Source: Photorhabdus noenieputensis (GTDB taxonomy: Bacteria > Pseudomonadota > Gammaproteobacteria > Enterobacterales > Enterobacteriaceae). Taken from it: a stretch of 64,000 bases of DNA. The notes below the pieces were generated by a model that saw only the letters and a list, made by a program, of their open reading frames with translations, was not told the origin of the DNA and did not search any database. Within the stretch, counting starts at the first letter, position 1, and the number at the start of each line of letters is the position of its first letter. Shown in pieces: positions 30,791-44,375 of this stretch. The position numbers and the translations under genes are program-made. The DNA is taken from assembly GCF_018448935.1 (NCBI RefSeq), contig NZ_RCWC01000022.1, forward strand, positions 1 to 64,000. Reading direction: 5' to 3'.

Positions 30791-31672
30791 GTGGCAAGCT
30801 TGGAACATTTTATAGGTAATACCCCGCTGATAAAATTACAACGAATCACCGATAAGCTTGGGGTGGAAATATGGGTGAAACTTGAAGGTAATAATCCGGC
30901 AGGCTCGATAAAAGATAGAACCGCGCTATCAATGATTCAGCAAGCTGAATTGCGCGGTGAGATTTCTCCCGGTGACGTATTGATTGAAGCCACTAGCGGA
31001 AATACGGGTATTGCGTTGGCAATGATTGCCGCAGTAAAAGGTTATCATCTTAAGTTACTTATGCCTGATAATATGAGCCTTGAGCGTCAGGCTTCTATGC
31101 GAGCTTATGGCGCAGAACTGATTTTGGTGAGTAGAGCAATGGGCATGGAAGGTGCACGTGATTTAGCTCAGCAAATGGAACGTAATGGTGAAGGTAAAGT
31201 TCTTGATCAATTCAATAACCCGGATAATCCTTTAGCGCATTTTACGACGACAGGGCCTGAAATTTGGCAACAGACGCAAGGGCGTATTACGCATTTTGTT
31301 TCCAGTATGGGAACGACGGGAACCATTACCGGTGTTAGTCGTTATTTAAAAAGCCAGTCTAATCGTGTACAGATTATTGGCTTGCAACCGGCGGAGAATA
31401 GCCATATTCCCGGTATTCGCCGCTGGTCGCCGGCTTATTTGCCTGGCATTTTCCGCAAAGAGTTAGTTGATCAAGTGCTGGATATCACTCAGCAGGAAGC
31501 TGAAGATACCATGCGTTTGTTAGCTCAGAAAGAAGGCATTTTCTGTGGAGTCAGTTCCGGCGGTGCTGTTGCTGGAGCATTAAGTGTTGCAGCGCAAAAT
31601 CCAGGTTCTGTCGTTGTTGCCATTATCTGCGACCGTGGCGACAGATATCTTTCTACCGGAGTATTTAATTAA
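30791..31672 (+). CDS. cysM: Cysteine synthase B (O-acetylserine sulfhydrylase B)
   Basis: A 293-residue PLP enzyme. The PLP lysine is K41 in NPAGSIKDRTA; phosphate is held by TSGNTG; GTTGTITGV and the C-terminal CGVSSGGAVAGAL are CysM-like. It makes cysteine (or S-sulfocysteine from thiosulfate). I choose the GTG at 30791 (ASLEHFIGNTPL), which aligns with the E. coli start; the frame is open for 21 more codons upstream. It lies after cysPTWA as in E. coli and ends at an ERIC element. Confidence 0.95.
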   Translation: MASLEHFIGNTPLIKLQRITDKLGVEIWVKLEGNNPAGSIKDRTALSMIQQAELRGEISPGDVLIEATSGNTGIALAMIAAVKGYHLKLLMPDNMSLERQASMRAYGAELILVSRAMGMEGARDLAQQMERNGEGKVLDQFNNPDNPLAHFTTTGPEIWQQTQGRITHFVSSMGTTGTITGVSRYLKSQSNRVQIIGLQPAENSHIPGIRRWSPAYLPGIFRKELVDQVLDITQQEAEDTMRLLAQKEGIFCGVSSGGAVAGALSVAAQNPGSVVVAIICDRGDRYLSTGVFN

Positions 31673-31686
31673 TCTGGTTATATATT

Positions 31687-31813
31687 TATACCCAATGGAT
31701 TTCAAGATGGATCGCGACGGCAAGGGAGCGAATCCCCGGGAGCATAGATAACGATGTGACCGGGGTGAGTGAGTGCAGCCAACAAAGAGGCAACTTGAAA
31801 GATAACGGGTATA
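31687..31813 (+). repeat. ERIC element, copy 3 (127 bp, complete)
   Basis: TATACCCAATGGATTTCAAG to GATAACGGGTATA with the core CCCCGGGAGCATAG...GTGACCGGGG. It sits between the convergent cysM and crr genes, 14 bp after cysM. Confidence 0.9.
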
Positions 31814-31900
31814 GCGTGAGTAGAGTAAAAGAGGCGGTAAGCTCTGCTCACACCAGCCAATTTTCACGGGAAAATGATGTAAATCGAAAATAAGGGATAA

Positions 31901-31930
31901 AAAAACAGCCGTCATTGTCGGCCGTTTTTT
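31901..31930. terminator. Terminator of crr
   Basis: AAAAACAGCCG, loop TCATTGT, CGGCCGTTTTTT: a hairpin with A- and T-runs on its two sides, just downstream of the leftward crr gene; it could also act on rightward transcripts from cysM. Confidence 0.75.
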
Positions 31931-31965
31931 AAGATGAAAATGGTATTGTGACAGTTAAAGTATTA

Positions 31966-32475
31966 CTACTTTTTAATCCGCATAATGGGGGTTTCACCAA
32001 CAGTGACAGAACCGCTCAACTTGGATAACTCTTTAATCTCATCCATGTTGGAAATAACAACGGGTGTCAGGGTCGATTTTGCTCTTTCTTCAAGGAGTTT
32101 AAGATCGAACTCCAAAACTAAATCGCCTTTTTGTACACGCTGACCTTCCTCAGCAATACGCTTAAAGCCTTCGCCTTTAAGTTCAACCGTATCAATACCA
32201 AAATGGACAAATAGCTCAATACCGCTGTCCGATTCGATAGAAAATGCATGGTTGGTTTCAAATATTTTACCGATTGTTCCATCAACTGGTGCAACTATTT
32301 TATTGCCAGCGGGTTTTATAGCGATACCGTCGCCGACAATTTTCTCGGCGAAAACAACATCTGGAACATCTTCAATATTGACAATCTCACCAGATAAAGG
32401 TGCGATAATTTCAATAGTGCCGCTGTTTTTTTTATCATCTGAAACTAGAGATTTCAGTTTATCAAACAGACCCAT
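31966..32475 (-). CDS. crr: PTS glucose-specific enzyme IIA component
   Basis: A 169-residue protein, exactly the E. coli length. The phosphorylated histidine is H91 ([11 protein letters not shown]) and the assisting histidine H76 (ETNHAFS). It passes phosphate from HPr to glucose IIBC, and regulates adenylate cyclase and inducer exclusion. Last gene of ptsH-ptsI-crr. Confidence 0.98.
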   Translation of the reverse strand: MGLFDKLKSLVSDDKKNSGTIEIIAPLSGEIVNIEDVPDVVFAEKIVGDGIAIKPAGNKIVAPVDGTIGKIFETNHAFSIESDSGIELFVHFGIDTVELKGEGFKRIAEEGQRVQKGDLVLEFDLKLLEERAKSTLTPVVISNMDEIKELSKLSGSVTVGETPIMRIKK

Positions 32476-32523
32476 GAATCTTCTCCTAATTGTTTATACT
32501 GGACCGCGTTTTAACCGATATTG

Positions 32524-34251
32524 TTAGCAAAGTGTTTTTTCTTTGATGAAGGTATCAACCAATTCTATCAACCCCTGAGCGGTAGACTGAGACAAGGCTT
32601 GCTCAGCTAGCGCTTTTGCATCTTCGTAACGCGTATTACGAATGATTTTCTTGATGCGGGGAATAGAAATCGCACTCATACTAAACTCATCCAGCCCCAT
32701 GCCTAATAGCAACAATGTAGCACGTTCATCACCTGCAAGCTCGCCACACATCCCCGTCCATTTACCTTCAGCGTGTGAAGCATCGATGGTTTGCTTAATC
32801 AGGCTCAATACTGCTGGTAGCATCGGGTTATAAAGATGAGAAATCAACTCGTTACCGCGGTCTACAGCAAGAGTATACTGAGTTAGATCGTTTGTCCCAA
32901 TACTGAAAAAGTCAACTTCTTTTGCCAGGTGATGAGCAATAACTGCGGAAGCTGGTGTTTCTACCATCACACCCACTTCGATCGCTTCATCAAATTTTTT
33001 GCTTTCTTCGCGAAGCTGGTCTTTCAGTAATTCAAGTTCTGCTTTCAGCTCCTGTACTTCTTCTACAGAAATAATCATTGGAAACATAATACGTAGCTTA
33101 CCGAAAGCAGATGCACGTAAGATAGCACGTAACTGAGAATGTAAGATCTCTTTTCGATCAAGGCAAATACGAATTGCACGCCAACCGAGGAATGGATTCT
33201 CTTCTTTCGGTAGATTCATGTAGGGCAGATTTTTATCACCACCGATATCCATCGTACGTATAATAACCGCTTGGCTGCCCATTGCTTCGGCTACAGCTTT
33301 ATAAGCTTGGAATTGTTCTTCTTCTGTTGGCAGCGCGTCACGATCCATAAACAGAAATTCTGTACGGTATAAACCGACCCCTTCGGCACCATTGCGCTCA
33401 GCGCCGATCACATCACGGACAGTACCGATATTGGCACAGACTTCAACCTGATGCCCATCAAGGGTGATTGCCGGGAGATCTTTCAACTTTGCAAGTTCAG
33501 TTTTTTCTGCCAGATATTCGTTTTTGGTCTTTTTTAGTTGTTCAATTTCTGCATCAGATGGATTGATATAAATATGGCTATTTACCGCGTCTAGGATTAA
33601 ATAATCACCATTCTGGATTGTCGTCGTCGCCTGGGTGGTACCCACGATCGCTGGCAGTTCAAGAGAGCGGGCCATGATTGAGGTGTGGGAAGTTCGACCA
33701 CCTAAATCGGTGATAAAACCGAGCACTTTTTCCAGATTGAGTTGTGCGGTTTCCGATGGCGTCAGATCGTTGGCAACCAGAATGACTTCCTCTGAAATTG
33801 AGCCAAGATCAACAATGGGCATGCCCAGAATGTTTTTCAGCAAGCGTTTACCGATATCACGCACGTCTGTGGCGCGTTCTTTCAGGTATTCATCATCCAA
33901 TTCTTCAAGGGCTTGGGCCTGAGTTTCGATGACAGAATAGACTGCGGCATCCGCAGTTTTGAAATCGTTTTTGATTAACGAAATAATTTCTTGTTCAAGT
34001 TCTTCATCTTCCAATAGCATGATATGCCCTTCGAAGATTTCAGCTTTTTCTTCTCCGAGGTTTTTGGCTGCTATATTCTTGATGATTTCTAGCTGAGATG
34101 AGGCTTTTTCACGGCCTTGCTTGAAATGGGAAATTTCTTGTTCAACTTGTTCTTGGCTGATTTTTTTCTGAGTAACAATAATGGGGTCTTCTTTCAGTAA
34201 TAGTGCTTTACCGAAAGCGATGCCTGGTGATACTAATATGCCTGAAATCAT
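32524..34251 (-). CDS. ptsI: PTS enzyme I (phosphoenolpyruvate-protein phosphotransferase)
   Basis: A 575-residue protein, full length. The active histidine is in [20 protein letters not shown] (near residue 189). PEP-binding domain signatures are [22 protein letters not shown] and [10 protein letters not shown]. It takes phosphate from PEP and gives it to HPr in the cytoplasm. It lies 48 bp before crr and about 180 bp after ptsH. Confidence 0.98.
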   Translation of the reverse strand: MISGILVSPGIAFGKALLLKEDPIIVTQKKISQEQVEQEISHFKQGREKASSQLEIIKNIAAKNLGEEKAEIFEGHIMLLEDEELEQEIISLIKNDFKTADAAVYSVIETQAQALEELDDEYLKERATDVRDIGKRLLKNILGMPIVDLGSISEEVILVANDLTPSETAQLNLEKVLGFITDLGGRTSHTSIMARSLELPAIVGTTQATTTIQNGDYLILDAVNSHIYINPSDAEIEQLKKTKNEYLAEKTELAKLKDLPAITLDGHQVEVCANIGTVRDVIGAERNGAEGVGLYRTEFLFMDRDALPTEEEQFQAYKAVAEAMGSQAVIIRTMDIGGDKNLPYMNLPKEENPFLGWRAIRICLDRKEILHSQLRAILRASAFGKLRIMFPMIISVEEVQELKAELELLKDQLREESKKFDEAIEVGVMVETPASAVIAHHLAKEVDFFSIGTNDLTQYTLAVDRGNELISHLYNPMLPAVLSLIKQTIDASHAEGKWTGMCGELAGDERATLLLLGMGLDEFSMSAISIPRIKKIIRNTRYEDAKALAEQALSQSTAQGLIELVDTFIKEKTLC

Positions 34252-34435
34252 GATGTTACCTAACTACTAATAATTATTCTTTAAAGAGCCAGCCCGCAGA
34301 TGGTTTGCTGTTTTAGGACATGCATTTAAACTGATACCCCCAGATAAAAGTTTATCCGGGGATGAGGAACGGCTAAGTGAATACCTGTCTATTCACAATC
34401 TCTGAATCTTGACTGGCTTTGCGGTCAACGGAAAA

Positions 34436-34693
34436 TTATTCCAGTTCTGCCATCAACTTAACCAAATGCTCGATTGCTTTTTGCTCATCTTCGCCTTCAG
34501 CAGAAATGGTCACTACAGTGCCTTGAGTGAGTCCCAAAGTTTGTAGCTTAAACAGGCTTTTAGCACTGGCAGTTTTACCACCGGAAGTCAGTGTAATGTC
34601 GGAGGCGAAACTTTTGGCTTCTTTAACAAACTGTGCAGCGGGACGGGTGTGTAGGCCATTTGGCGCAGTAATAGTGACTTCTTGCTGGAACAT
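34436..34693 (-). CDS. ptsH: PTS phosphocarrier protein HPr
   Basis: An 85-residue protein of standard length with H15 ([10 protein letters not shown]) as the phosphorylation site and S46 in the usual position ([13 protein letters not shown]). It shuttles phosphate from enzyme I to sugar-specific IIA proteins. GAGGAAAC is the ribosome site. The 550-bp region upstream, up to cysK, should hold its promoters. Confidence 0.98.
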   Translation of the reverse strand: MFQQEVTITAPNGLHTRPAAQFVKEAKSFASDITLTSGGKTASAKSLFKLQTLGLTQGTVVTISAEGEDEQKAIEHLVKLMAELE

Positions 34694-35245
34694 AACGTTT
34701 CCTCAATAACTTAGATTTTTGCTATGTAAGTTAAGAACTTGTAATGGACAAATTTTAACTTGAGTGTTTATTCACTGCCTATCCCATTTAAGACGGTTTT
34801 ACTTACTTAAAGAGTGAACTGAGTAATGTTCTGGTAAAAGCAATAAATCGCTCCTGAACGCTCTTTAGTACGACCCGTAAGTTCCGGGTCATGCGTGCTG
34901 TCTGTATTCATTTTTACGGGTAAGAATGAACAGCACTAACGACGTCTACTGAGACAGACTCTCAGGTCGATAATGTAATAAAAATTTTTATTCATTATCA
35001 AAAAAATTGTTCTTTTCGATGCTTCTGGTTGATAGTTTGAAGTAAAGATAGATCGTGGAACTACTTAACTGAAACTACTACTCCTGCTAATTAATTTCGA
35101 GCATCGAAATAATTATTATTGGTTAAATACTAGACCCATTGTAAGAAATCATCTGGCAAAGTGTAAAAGTTTGATCTACCACACAGAAAAAGCACCATTT
35201 AGGTGCTTTTTTATCAATAAATCTAAGTAACTTACTTAAAAACTT
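34694..35245. other. Regulatory region upstream of ptsH
   Basis: 550 bp between cysK and ptsH, both leftward. It contains the cysK terminator at 35187-35213. In enterobacteria this gap carries the multiple CRP-dependent pts promoters; I cannot fix individual hexamers confidently by eye. No gene seen. Confidence 0.5.
35187..35213. terminator. Terminator of cysK
   Basis: AAAAGCACC, loop ATTTA, GGTGCTTTTTT: a compact hairpin with A/T runs on both sides, 30 bp beyond the cysK stop. Confidence 0.8.
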
Positions 35246-36199
35246 TTATTCATCAGACAAGTCAGTAAACAGTACACTGCTTAGATAGCGTTCACCTGAT
35301 GAAGCCAGAATGACGACGATATTTTTGTCTTTATATTCCGGTTCCTGAGAAAGTTTCACCGCTGCTGCAACGGCGGCACCAGAGGAGATACCTACCAGAA
35401 TACCCTCTTTCACCATGATTTCACGTGCGGTTTTAATCGCTTCCTCACCGCTGATTTTGAAAACGCGATCAACCAACGTCAAATCAAGGTTATCTGGAAT
35501 GAAACCTGCACCAATACCTTGAATCTTATGGGGACCCGGTTTCACTTCTTCACCGGCCAGAGTCTGGCTGATGACGGGTGATTCTTCTGGTTCTACGGCA
35601 ACCGCGGTGATATTTTTACCTTTGGTGTTTTTCAGGTAACGGGTAACGCCTGTTAATGTCCCGCCAGTCCCTACACCGGTAACAAATACATCCACTTCAC
35701 CGTCTGTGTCTTCCCAGATTTCTGGACCTGTGGTTTTTTCATGGATTTCCGGGTTTGCCGGATTGCTGAACTGTTGCAGAATAATATAACGATCGGGATC
35801 GCTGGCTTTAATTTCATTGGCTTTCTCAATGGCACCTTTCATGCCTTTAGCGCCTTCCGTCAGCACCAGTTGCGCTCCCAATGCTTTCAATAGCTTGCGG
35901 CGCTCAATACTCATGGTTTCTGGCATGGTCAGCGTTAATTTGTAGCCCCGAGCGGCGGCAACATAAGCAAGTGCTATCCCGGTATTACCGCTGGTAGGTT
36001 CTACCAACTCTTTCCCCGGTTGTAGGATACCGCGTTTTTCAGCATCCCAAATCATATTGGAACCAATGCGACATTTTACACTAAAACTTGGGTTACGGGA
36101 TTCTACTTTTGCCAGAATACGCCCATTGCCAAAGTGTCTTAGGCGAATTAACGGGGTACGACCAATAGTCAAAGAATTATCTTCGTAAATTTTACTCAT
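35246..36199 (-). CDS. cysK: Cysteine synthase A (O-acetylserine sulfhydrylase A)
   Basis: A 317-residue PLP enzyme, slightly shorter than E. coli CysK (323), differing mainly at the C-terminus (FTDLSDE). The PLP lysine is K42 in [21 protein letters not shown] and [13 protein letters not shown] bind phosphate and substrate. It makes cysteine from O-acetylserine and sulfide. cysZ lies upstream on the same strand, giving a second cysteine-assimilation group in the window. Confidence 0.97.
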   Translation of the reverse strand: MSKIYEDNSLTIGRTPLIRLRHFGNGRILAKVESRNPSFSVKCRIGSNMIWDAEKRGILQPGKELVEPTSGNTGIALAYVAAARGYKLTLTMPETMSIERRKLLKALGAQLVLTEGAKGMKGAIEKANEIKASDPDRYIILQQFSNPANPEIHEKTTGPEIWEDTDGEVDVFVTGVGTGGTLTGVTRYLKNTKGKNITAVAVEPEESPVISQTLAGEEVKPGPHKIQGIGAGFIPDNLDLTLVDRVFKISGEEAIKTAREIMVKEGILVGISSGAAVAAAVKLSQEPEYKDKNIVVILASSGERYLSSVLFTDLSDE

Positions 36200-36313
36200 A
36201 CTCGTCTTTCAACTCCCTTTAGTGATATACGGTCAACAATACGCCAACAACTGGTTAATGGAAATATAACTTAAATATATTTTTATTGTCTAAAAGAATA
36301 ACTTAAATGAATA

Positions 36314-37084
36314 TTACGACATAATACGAGGAGCATGTTGGTCTCGATAAAGATCGACCCACATTGCTGTTGCCGCGCATACGGCAATAGGCATAATCAC
36401 CAAATTGATAATGGGTATCATGGTTAAAATACTCACTGTTGCGCCAAATTGCAGATTAATTATTTTGTTTTGGCGAAGGGCACTACGCATTGTTGGAAAA
36501 CTGACTTTGTGGTTATCAAAGGGGTAATCACAATACTGAATCGATAGCATCCAGGCACTGAAAATAAACCAGAGCACAGGTGCGGCAGTCTGCCCGATAA
36601 CAGGAATAAAATAGAGTAGCAGTAACACCAGAGCGCGTGGAATATAGTAGCACAGCTTAGTTAATTCCCGTTTCAGGATACGTGGAACATCTTTGAAGAG
36701 TGCTAAAGCGCCGGTATCTGGAGCGGGGATTCCTGTTAAATCCGCTTCAAGTTTCTCTGCCAGCAACCCATTGAATGGCGCTGCGATAAAATTCGCTATT
36801 GTGCTGAAAAAATAAGTAAAAATCAGCAAAACAGAAAATACGGCCAGCGGCCATAAAATATAACTGAGCCATTGCATCCAATCCGGTACTTTGCTCACTA
36901 TCCAAGGGATCCAGTTCTCCAGTTTCTGATAGAGCCACCAAAATGAACCGCCGAGAAACAAAATATTTGCCAACAAAGGCAATAGGACAAATCTTTTAAT
37001 GCCTGGGCGAGTAATTAATTTGCAACCTTGCATCAAATACTGAAAGCCGCTCAAATTTTTTGGCGATTTTGTCAAATTCAGCAT
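36314..37084 (-). CDS. cysZ: Sulfate transporter CysZ
   Basis: A 256-residue inner-membrane protein with about four long hydrophobic segments (for example [20 protein letters not shown] and [20 protein letters not shown]), starting [21 protein letters not shown] as in the CysZ (EI24) family. It imports sulfate for cysteine synthesis. It is divergent from zipA, and 114 bp upstream of cysK. Confidence 0.95.
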   Translation of the reverse strand: MLNLTKSPKNLSGFQYLMQGCKLITRPGIKRFVLLPLLANILFLGGSFWWLYQKLENWIPWIVSKVPDWMQWLSYILWPLAVFSVLLIFTYFFSTIANFIAAPFNGLLAEKLEADLTGIPAPDTGALALFKDVPRILKRELTKLCYYIPRALVLLLLYFIPVIGQTAAPVLWFIFSAWMLSIQYCDYPFDNHKVSFPTMRSALRQNKIINLQFGATVSILTMIPIINLVIMPIAVCAATAMWVDLYRDQHAPRIMS

Positions 37085-37304
37085 ACTTCCTATTCTCTCT
37101 TGTGTGATTGAAACGCTATCATATAGGTAGGATTTTCGACTGACTAGTATTGTTCTGTATAAAAAGAGTGCAAAAGAGGCTTATTAGGCATCTTTCTGAT
37201 AAGAAAAGTGTGTATAAGCTTGCACTTGTGTTATTTGACAAATACAGTTAATACAGAAAATATTCCGCCGTGGTGGCATACTTAATTAAACAACAGAGAT
37301 AGCA

Positions 37305-38216
37305 ATGATGCAGGATTTGCGTCTGATATTAATCATTGTTGGTGCGATAGCAATAATAGCTTTGCTGTTACATGGGTTGTGGACCAGCCGTAAAGAGCGT
37401 TCTTCGCTTTTTCGTGATCGCCCAGTTAAACGTCATAAACATGATCGTCAGAATAGTTTCGTCGATGACAGTGACGATGAAGCATTCGACAGTCAGCAAA
37501 AGCCTTATGCCCATAAGCAGGTGAAATCTCATCAGGAGTATAATGCTGAGCCAGCTATTGAGCGCCGTCAGAAAAAGTTGACTGAAATTGATTCTGCAAC
37601 ACCTGAAGAAAGCGATGATCCATTACTGGCGGGCCGTCAGCCTGAAACGACAGCGAGAAGGGCCGCGATAGAAGAGCCGGAACCCCAACTCGGTCTGTTT
37701 GAATTCGAAGAGCAGAATGAGGCTGAAAAAAACGGATCTGCGATTGAAGAAAAGTCTCAGGAGGCGGTTGGCGAAAAAGAAGCTCAGACCAAAGTGAAAG
37801 AAATTGTTTTGGTTCTTCACGTAGCAGCACACCACGGCCAGGAATTGAATGGTGAATCCTTGCTGCAAAGTATTCTACAATCTGGCTTCCAGTTTGGGGA
37901 AATGCAGATTTTTCACCGTCATGTGAATCCATCAGGTAGTGGCCCGGTCCTGTTTAGTCTGGCAAATATGGTGAAACCGGGTTCATTTAATCCTGAAACA
38001 ATGGCTGATTTTACGACTCCAGGGGTTTCCATGTTTATGGTGGTCCCTTCTTACGGAGAATCTAGTCAGAATTTTAAGCTGATGTTGCAAGCGGCTCAGC
38101 GTATTGCTTCTGATGTTGGGGGTGTGGTGCTTGACGATGAGCGGAAAATGCTGACACCGCAAAAAATCGAATTGTATAAGGCGCGTATTCGCAGCACACT
38201 TGGTGTTCAGGTATAA
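37305..38216 (+). CDS. zipA: Cell division protein ZipA
   Basis: A 303-residue protein. The N-terminal transmembrane anchor ([20 protein letters not shown]) and following basic stretch ([17 protein letters not shown]) are as in E. coli. The C-terminal FtsZ-binding domain spans about residues 165-300 ([28 protein letters not shown]). The linker differs from the proline/glutamine-rich one of E. coli: it is short and highly charged (Glu/Asp/Lys). ZipA tethers FtsZ to the membrane. Confidence 0.96.
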   Translation: MMQDLRLILIIVGAIAIIALLLHGLWTSRKERSSLFRDRPVKRHKHDRQNSFVDDSDDEAFDSQQKPYAHKQVKSHQEYNAEPAIERRQKKLTEIDSATPEESDDPLLAGRQPETTARRAAIEEPEPQLGLFEFEEQNEAEKNGSAIEEKSQEAVGEKEAQTKVKEIVLVLHVAAHHGQELNGESLLQSILQSGFQFGEMQIFHRHVNPSGSGPVLFSLANMVKPGSFNPETMADFTTPGVSMFMVVPSYGESSQNFKLMLQAAQRIASDVGGVVLDDERKMLTPQKIELYKARIRSTLGVQV

Positions 38217-38235
38217 TCAATTTATCGAATGCTCA

Positions 38236-38260
38236 AGCCCCCGCCAGTCGGGGGCTTTTT
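38236..38260 (+). terminator. Rho-independent terminator between zipA and ligA
   Basis: AGCCCCCG, loop CCAGT, CGGGGGCT then TTTT. It ends 18 bp before the ligA start, so ligA needs its own promoter or read-through. Confidence 0.88.
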
Positions 38261-38274
38261 ATCGCTGGTTATAA

Positions 38275-40296
<2,022 letters not shown>

Positions 40297-40311
40297 CTTT
40301 TTGTTTACATA

Positions 40312-40342
40312 CTGATTATTGAGAGTTTTTCTCAATAATCAG
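40312..40342 (+). terminator. Hairpin after ligA
   Basis: A perfect 13-bp inverted repeat CTGATTATTGAGA / TCTCAATAATCAG around a GTTTT-like loop, 15 bp after the ligA stop. There is no long U-tract after it. Confidence 0.6.
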
Positions 40343-40456
40343 TTATACGCTATTAACGTGTTTTTAACCCTTATCGTATACGATTCAGCTAAAAATGTGA
40401 TCAGACGCATTAAGTAAAGATTTACAGTAAGAATTATTTCAGTCTAATGTGATATC

Positions 40457-40583
40457 TATACCCTATGGATTTCAAGATGGATCGCGACGGCAAGGGAGTG
40501 AATCCCCGGGAGCATAAATAACGATGTAACCGGGGTGAGCGAGTGCAGCCAACAAAGAGGCAGCTTGAAAGATGACGGGTATA
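40457..40583 (+). repeat. ERIC element, copy 4 (127 bp, complete)
   Basis: TATACCCTATGGATTTCAAG to GATGACGGGTATA; the core reads CCCCGGGAGCATAA...GTAACCGGGG. It lies in the ligA-nupC gap, 74 bp before the nupC start. Confidence 0.9.
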
Positions 40584-40657
40584 TACGTATTTGATCGCCT
40601 TTTATTACATAGAATGTGTTGATAAAAACTTGCTTTCTATCGTGTTTGGAGTGTGAT

Positions 40658-41842
40658 ATGTCTCAAATCCTGCATTTCTTTTTAGCTTTGATTGTCATTG
40701 GCGGCCTTGCTATTTTGGCGAGTAGCGACCGTAAAAGTATTCGCCCTCGTTATGTTATTCAATTGCTTGTTATTGAACTTATCTTGGCTTGGTTTTTCCT
40801 GAATTCAGGTATTGGTCAGGAATTTGTCATGAGATTTGCTGGTTTATTTGAGCATTTACTGAAATATGCGGGTGAAGGGACTGAGTTCATTTTTGGCGGC
40901 ATGATGGATGCAAAACTGGCATTCTTCTTTCTGAATGTATTGTGTCCGATTATCTTTATTTCTGCGTTGATTGGTATTTTGCAGCATATCAAACTATTGC
41001 CAATCATCATCCGGGTTATTGGTACTCTGCTGTCTAAAGTCAACGGCATGGGTAAACTGGAATCATTTAACGCGGTCAGTTCTCTGATACTTGGGCAGTC
41101 TGAAAACTTTATTGCTTATAAAGATGTACTGGGAAAAATGTCTGAGCGTCGCATGTACACGATGGCTGCGACTGCAATGTCAACGGTTTCTATGTCGATC
41201 GTTGGGGCCTACATGCAAATTTTAGCGCCTAAATATGTTGTAGCGGCATTGGTGCTTAATATGTTCAGTACCTTTATCATCCTATCGCTGATTAATCCGT
41301 ATGCTGTTGACAGTGAAGAAGATATTCAGATGAGCAATCTCCACGAAGGCCAAAGTTTTTTCGAAATGCTAGGTGAATATATTTTGGCGGGTTTCAAGGT
41401 GGCTCTCATTGTGGCTGCGATGTTGATTGGTTTCATTGCCCTGATTGCGGCGATTAATGCGCTGTTCAGCATGGTGTTTGAGAAGGACTTTCAGGAAATG
41501 CTCGGCTACGTATTTTATCCATTTGCTTGGGTGATTGGGATTCCCACAGATGAAGCATTACGGGTTGGTAGCGTCATGGCAACCAAATTGGTTGCTAACG
41601 AATTTGTGGCAATGCACAGCTTACAATCCATTGCGACAGAGCTTTCTCCTCGTTCACAAGGTATTTTGTCGGTATTCCTGGTTTCTTTTGCTAACTTCTC
41701 TTCTATTGGGATTGTGGCCGGTGCGATTAAAGGCTTGAATGAGAAACAGGGTAATATTGTTTCCCGCTTTGGTTTGAAACTATTATTTGGTTCAACGCTT
41801 GTCAGTTTCTTGTCTGCGGCTATTGCCGGTTTGGTACTGTAA
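40658..41842 (+). CDS. nupC: Nucleoside permease NupC
   Basis: A 394-residue concentrative nucleoside transporter closely following E. coli NupC ([55 protein letters not shown]). About eight to ten membrane helices; proton-coupled uptake of nucleosides. I choose ATG 40658 because GGAG lies 6 bp upstream and [11 protein letters not shown] matches the family start; the frame is open back to 40616. ypeB follows. Confidence 0.95.
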   Translation: MSQILHFFLALIVIGGLAILASSDRKSIRPRYVIQLLVIELILAWFFLNSGIGQEFVMRFAGLFEHLLKYAGEGTEFIFGGMMDAKLAFFFLNVLCPIIFISALIGILQHIKLLPIIIRVIGTLLSKVNGMGKLESFNAVSSLILGQSENFIAYKDVLGKMSERRMYTMAATAMSTVSMSIVGAYMQILAPKYVVAALVLNMFSTFIILSLINPYAVDSEEDIQMSNLHEGQSFFEMLGEYILAGFKVALIVAAMLIGFIALIAAINALFSMVFEKDFQEMLGYVFYPFAWVIGIPTDEALRVGSVMATKLVANEFVAMHSLQSIATELSPRSQGILSVFLVSFANFSSIGIVAGAIKGLNEKQGNIVSRFGLKLLFGSTLVSFLSAAIAGLVL

Positions 41843-41925
41843 AAAATGATGTTTTATCGTGGAATATTGCATCATGGATGATGCAGATTCCCTTTCACCT
41901 ATTTCTCCTTATAGACGTGCAAATT

Positions 41926-42141
41926 ATGGAAAAAGAGAACCTGATAGAAATTGCTAATACTGCAATGCCGTTCGGTAAATACAAAGGGCGTATGCTCATT
42001 GACTTACCGGAAGAGTATTTATTGTGGTTCGCTCGTAAGGGGGAATTTCCACAAGGTAAATTGGGTGCGCTGATGGAGATGACTTTAGCAATAAAACTAG
42101 AGGGATTAGATTCGTTGGTGAAACCATTGAAAAAAGGCTAG
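41926..42141 (+). CDS. ypeB: DUF3820 family protein YpeB
   Basis: A 71-residue protein matching E. coli YpeB over its whole length (IEIANTAMPFGKYKGRMLID, LPEEYLLWFARKGEFPQGKL). Function unknown; the family is a small DNA/nuclease-associated-looking domain. ATG 41926 (MEKENLIEI) is preferred over the earlier in-frame ATG at 41878, which would add a non-conserved extension. Confidence 0.88.
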   Translation: MEKENLIEIANTAMPFGKYKGRMLIDLPEEYLLWFARKGEFPQGKLGALMEMTLAIKLEGLDSLVKPLKKG

Positions 42142-42200
42142 CCAAGGTTGGCGTTTGTTTTTTATTCGATGATAGTGGTTAGATTATGGTAACAACCAAA

Positions 42201-42229
42201 AGGCCCTGAAAGCATGGCTTTCAGGGCCT
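42201..42229 (-). terminator. Terminator of the tRNA-Ala operon
   Basis: A 12-bp stem AGGCCCTGAAAG / CTTTCAGGGCCT followed, on the minus strand, by TTTGGTTGTT. It lies just after the second alanine tRNA. Confidence 0.85.
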
Positions 42230-42237
42230 GATAATTT

Positions 42238-42313
<76 letters not shown>

Positions 42314-42370
42314 ACGAGTGTGGCATTTCCTAATTTTAGTACCAAACACCTTGATTCAATATAAAGGATT

Positions 42371-42446
<76 letters not shown>

Positions 42447-42471
42447 AATCAAAATTAATGGAACGGGGCGC

Positions 42472-42500
42472 ATAATATGAAACCCTGCAAATACTGTCAA
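42472..42500 (-). promoter_or_regulatory. Promoter of the tRNA-Ala operon
   Basis: On the minus strand: TTGACA (42500-42495), 17-bp spacer, TATTAT (42477-42472), then a GCGCCCC discriminator typical of stringently controlled stable-RNA promoters. Confidence 0.85.
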
Positions 42501-42645
42501 CGGCTAACTTATCATTCTCACAACAAGCGTTGAAAAAGCCATCAATTCTATGATCACAAAGACTGAGCAATGGGTTGAAGAGAAATAGAAGGTGTTTGGG
42601 AAAGTGGTAAAAAGGCAGCAATTAAATGAGATTTTTTGAAAACAG

Positions 42646-42676
42646 AAAGGCATCACATGTGATAAGTGATGCCTTT
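42646..42676 (-). terminator. Terminator of gltX
   Basis: An 11-bp stem AAAGGCATCAC / GTGATGCCTTT with a 9-nt loop, 10 bp after the gltX stop and followed on the minus strand by CTGTTTTC. Confidence 0.78.
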
Positions 42677-42686
42677 GATGTATTAA

Positions 42687-44105
42687 TTAAGATTGAGTTT
42701 CACGTTGAGCAATAAACTCCAGCGCTTGATTAATACGGGATAAAGTACGGGTTTGCCCGATAGCATGAATAGTGACATCCACACCTGGGGATTGACCTGC
42801 ACCGGTAGCAGCAACACGCAGTGGCATACCAATTTTACCCATACCGACTTCCAGCTCATCAGCGGTGGATTGAATGGCATGATGCACATTTTCTGGTGTC
42901 CAATCAGCAATTGAAGCCAGCTTTGCATGGACAACTTCAAGAGGCTGACGGGCAACTGGGCGCAAATGTTTCTTCGCTGCATCGGCATCAAATTCAGCAA
43001 AATCTTCATAGAAGTAGCGGCAGGATTCAGCCATCTCTTTCAGCGTCTTACAGCGTTCGCCCAGTAATTTAATCAGATCAACCAACTGTGGACCATTGCG
43101 GGTATCAATACCTTGTTGCTCCATGTGCCATGCTAGATGAACGGCAACTTTCTCTGGAGGCAGGGTATTAATATAGTGGTGGTTCAGCCATTGCAGTTTT
43201 TCTGTATTGAATGCGCTGGCGGATTTATTAATAGCATCCAGGCTGAACAACTCAGTCATTTCTTCAATGCTGAAAATTTCTTGATCACCGTGTGACCAAC
43301 CCAAACGAACCAGATAATTCAGCAGTGCTTCTGGCAGGTAGCCATCATCACGGTATTGCATAACGCTTACTGCACCGTGACGTTTGGACAATTTTTTACC
43401 ATCATCACCGAGGATCATCGAAACGTGAGCATATTCTGGTACGGGAGCGCCGAGTGCTTTCAGAATATTAATTTGGCGAGGTGTATTATTGATATGGTCT
43501 TCACCGCGGATGACATGGGTGATCTCCATATCCCAGTCATCGATAACAACACAGAAATTATACGTTGGCGAGCCATCGGTACGACGGATAATCAGATCAT
43601 CAAGTTCCTGATTGCTGAACTCAATGGGGCCTCGGATCTGATCATTAAAAATAACAGAACCTTCCTGTGGATTGCGGAAACGGACAACATGGGGTTGATC
43701 TGGGTCATGTTGACATGGATTATCACGGCAACGGCCGTCATAACGCGGTTTCTCGCCATTTGCCATTTGAGTTTCCCGCAACTCTTCCAGATGTTCTTTA
43801 GAACAATAGCAGCGATAAGCACTGCCTTGTTCTAGCATGTGATCGATCGCCTGATTATAACGATCAAAGCGTTTCGTCTGATAATAAGGGCCTTCATCCC
43901 AATTCAGATTTAACCAGTTCATACCGTCCATAATGGCATTGATAGCTTCCTGAGTTGAGCGTTCAAGGTCAGTATCTTCGATACGCAATACAAATTCGCC
44001 TTTGTTATGGCGGCTATATAACCAGGAATAAAGTGCGGTACGAGCACCGCCAACATGGAGATAGCCAGTTGGGCTTGGTGCGAAACGGGTTTTAATTTTA
44101 CTCAT
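42687..44105 (-). CDS. gltX: Glutamyl-tRNA synthetase
   Basis: A 472-residue class I synthetase, standard length. The HIGH-type motif is [11 protein letters not shown] near residue 9 and the KMSKS-type motif is KLSKRHG near residue 237. A cysteine/histidine zinc-binding segment (CYCSKE ... CRDNPCQHD) is intact. It charges tRNA-Glu. Divergent from the valine tRNA operon and flanked on the other side by tRNA-Ala genes, as in E. coli. Confidence 0.98.
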   Translation of the reverse strand: MSKIKTRFAPSPTGYLHVGGARTALYSWLYSRHNKGEFVLRIEDTDLERSTQEAINAIMDGMNWLNLNWDEGPYYQTKRFDRYNQAIDHMLEQGSAYRCYCSKEHLEELRETQMANGEKPRYDGRCRDNPCQHDPDQPHVVRFRNPQEGSVIFNDQIRGPIEFSNQELDDLIIRRTDGSPTYNFCVVIDDWDMEITHVIRGEDHINNTPRQINILKALGAPVPEYAHVSMILGDDGKKLSKRHGAVSVMQYRDDGYLPEALLNYLVRLGWSHGDQEIFSIEEMTELFSLDAINKSASAFNTEKLQWLNHHYINTLPPEKVAVHLAWHMEQQGIDTRNGPQLVDLIKLLGERCKTLKEMAESCRYFYEDFAEFDADAAKKHLRPVARQPLEVVHAKLASIADWTPENVHHAIQSTADELEVGMGKIGMPLRVAATGAGQSPGVDVTIHAIGQTRTLSRINQALEFIAQRETQS

Positions 44106-44330
44106 CGGGGATTGCCTTAATTACGTTTCACTTTTCAATGAACGTTATTGGTGATTTAAAGTAATAAAAGTGGGGGTTATTTTATCACTGCACCTTAATT
44201 CCTCAATGCTGTTAACGGGGAGTTGTTGAGAAAAGTCAGTGTATTTGTCTAAACTGTACCCTATAGTGATGATAATTATCTCACCCTTGTTTAATTTTGA
44301 GACGAACGATATTTTTCTCTAGAAAAAGCG

Positions 44331-44358
44331 TTGACTCACTCTGAACTATCCCTATAAT
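44331..44358 (+). promoter_or_regulatory. Promoter of the tRNA-Val/Lys operon
   Basis: TTGACT (44331-44336), 16-bp spacer, TATAAT (44353-44358), then GCGACTCC, a G+C-rich discriminator as expected for stringent control. The first tRNA starts 17 bp further on. Confidence 0.88.
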
Positions 44359-44375
44359 GCGACTCCATCACGACG

